Assembly: GCA_028284485.1 (NCBI GenBank)
Contig: JANQRQ010000360.1
Coordinates: 1 to 53,911, forward strand
Reading direction: 5' to 3'
DNA from: Planctomycetaceae bacterium
Lineage (GTDB): Bacteria > Planctomycetota > Planctomycetia > Planctomycetales > Planctomycetaceae
DNA: 53,911 bases
Shown here: one piece after another, positions 53,712-53,911 of the stretch
How positions within the stretch are numbered: the first letter of the stretch is position 1
Layout of the letters: every line of letters begins with the position of its first letter
Position numbers and translations under genes: made by a program
Notes under the pieces: model-generated
What the model saw: only the letters and a program-made list of their open reading frames with translations
Database searches by the model: none
Told to the model about the DNA's origin: nothing

Positions 53712-53911
53712 ATGAAACAGAACTTGCTAACACGTCGCGAAGTCCTGGGACGACTTTCTGGCTCTGCTGTGAGCGGGTTGTTGCTCGGTGCAAAAGCAGG
53801 GTTTGCACAAGCACCGGCCAAGATCCCCGCAGTGGCAGCGGTGGTGACTGTTTATCGCAAGCATTCGCATGCCGACGTGATCGTAGGCAAACTCTTGGAA
53901 GGCTGGAAACA
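53712..53911 (+). CDS. Tat-exported protein, N-terminal part (3' truncated by window edge)
   Basis: It starts MKQNLLTRREVLGRLSG, a twin-arginine motif, followed by a hydrophobic segment and AGFAQAPAKIPAV. The mature start VYRKHSHADVIVGKLLEGW resembles a family of planctomycete exported proteins of unknown function. Sixty-six codons are visible. It lies 75 bases downstream of the RraA-like gene. Confidence 0.75.
   Translation, partial: MKQNLLTRREVLGRLSGSAVSGLLLGAKAGFAQAPAKIPAVAAVVTVYRKHSHADVIVGKLLEGWK

Overview
The window reads as chromosomal DNA of a member of the Planctomycetota. The evidence is the protein repertoire: two very large exported cytochrome c / beta-propeller proteins of the PVC heme-binding type (6264-10442 and 39805-43395), a LEPR-XLL-type giant extracellular protein (44979-49169), a Tat-exported Gfo/Idh/MocA oxidoreductase (30158-31513), HEAT and TPR proteins with planctomycete-style signatures, and a TPR protein carrying two RNA polymerase alpha-CTD-like domains (36315-37640). 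No rRNA, tRNA, CRISPR array, insertion sequence, integrase or phage gene was recognised. Most of the window looks like stable core and lineage-specific chromosome.

Layout. 1-650: end of a metallophosphoesterase gene. 964-6253: a surface-glycan neighbourhood with four glycosyltransferases and one zinc-ribbon SAM methyltransferase on mixed strands. 6264-10442 (-): a five-heme propeller protein. 10737-13270 (-): a Cys-rich exported protein followed, after 5 bases, by polX (DNA polymerase X plus PHP domain). 13735-15915 (+): thrS with an extra block in its catalytic domain. 16366-20264: a secreted protein of unknown function, a small conserved unknown, a palindrome-rich intergenic region and an M24 peptidase-fold protein that has lost its metal ligands. 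20362-23962 (-): a PlsC-like acyltransferase, a family 4-type Fe-S uracil-DNA glycosylase and a secreted HEAT-repeat protein. 24624-29483 (-): a 1619-residue protein with an inverse-autotransporter-like barrel and a long beta-helix passenger. 30158-34272: the Gfo/Idh/MocA oxidoreductase, a GGDEF diguanylate cyclase and an exported endonuclease/exonuclease/phosphatase-fold protein. 34504-39765 (+): a YheT-type hydrolase, rpsR, the TPR/alpha-CTD protein, an SDR, a YggS-type PLP protein and a YggU/DUF167 protein. 39805-44257: a one-heme propeller/HEAT protein and a convergent PfkB kinase whose 3' ends overlap. 44979-53911: the LEPR-XLL repeat protein, an SGNH hydrolase with an inserted TPR segment, an exported isoaspartyl methyltransferase-like protein, an RraA-like protein and the start of a Tat-exported protein.

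How the genes may fit together. Many products are exported or envelope-associated: glycan synthesis, adhesion or scaffold proteins, periplasmic redox and oxidoreductase enzymes, and protein or lipid maintenance. That agrees with the elaborate planctomycete envelope. Housekeeping functions (ThrRS, bS18, PolX, UDG, YggS/YggU) are interspersed. No single multi-gene system with an obvious new mechanism stands out. The best leads are the TPR + tandem alpha-CTD protein, the planctomycete inverse-autotransporter-like adhesin, and the unassigned paired hairpins at 18896-19000. All family assignments come from reading motifs by eye; no database search was run.
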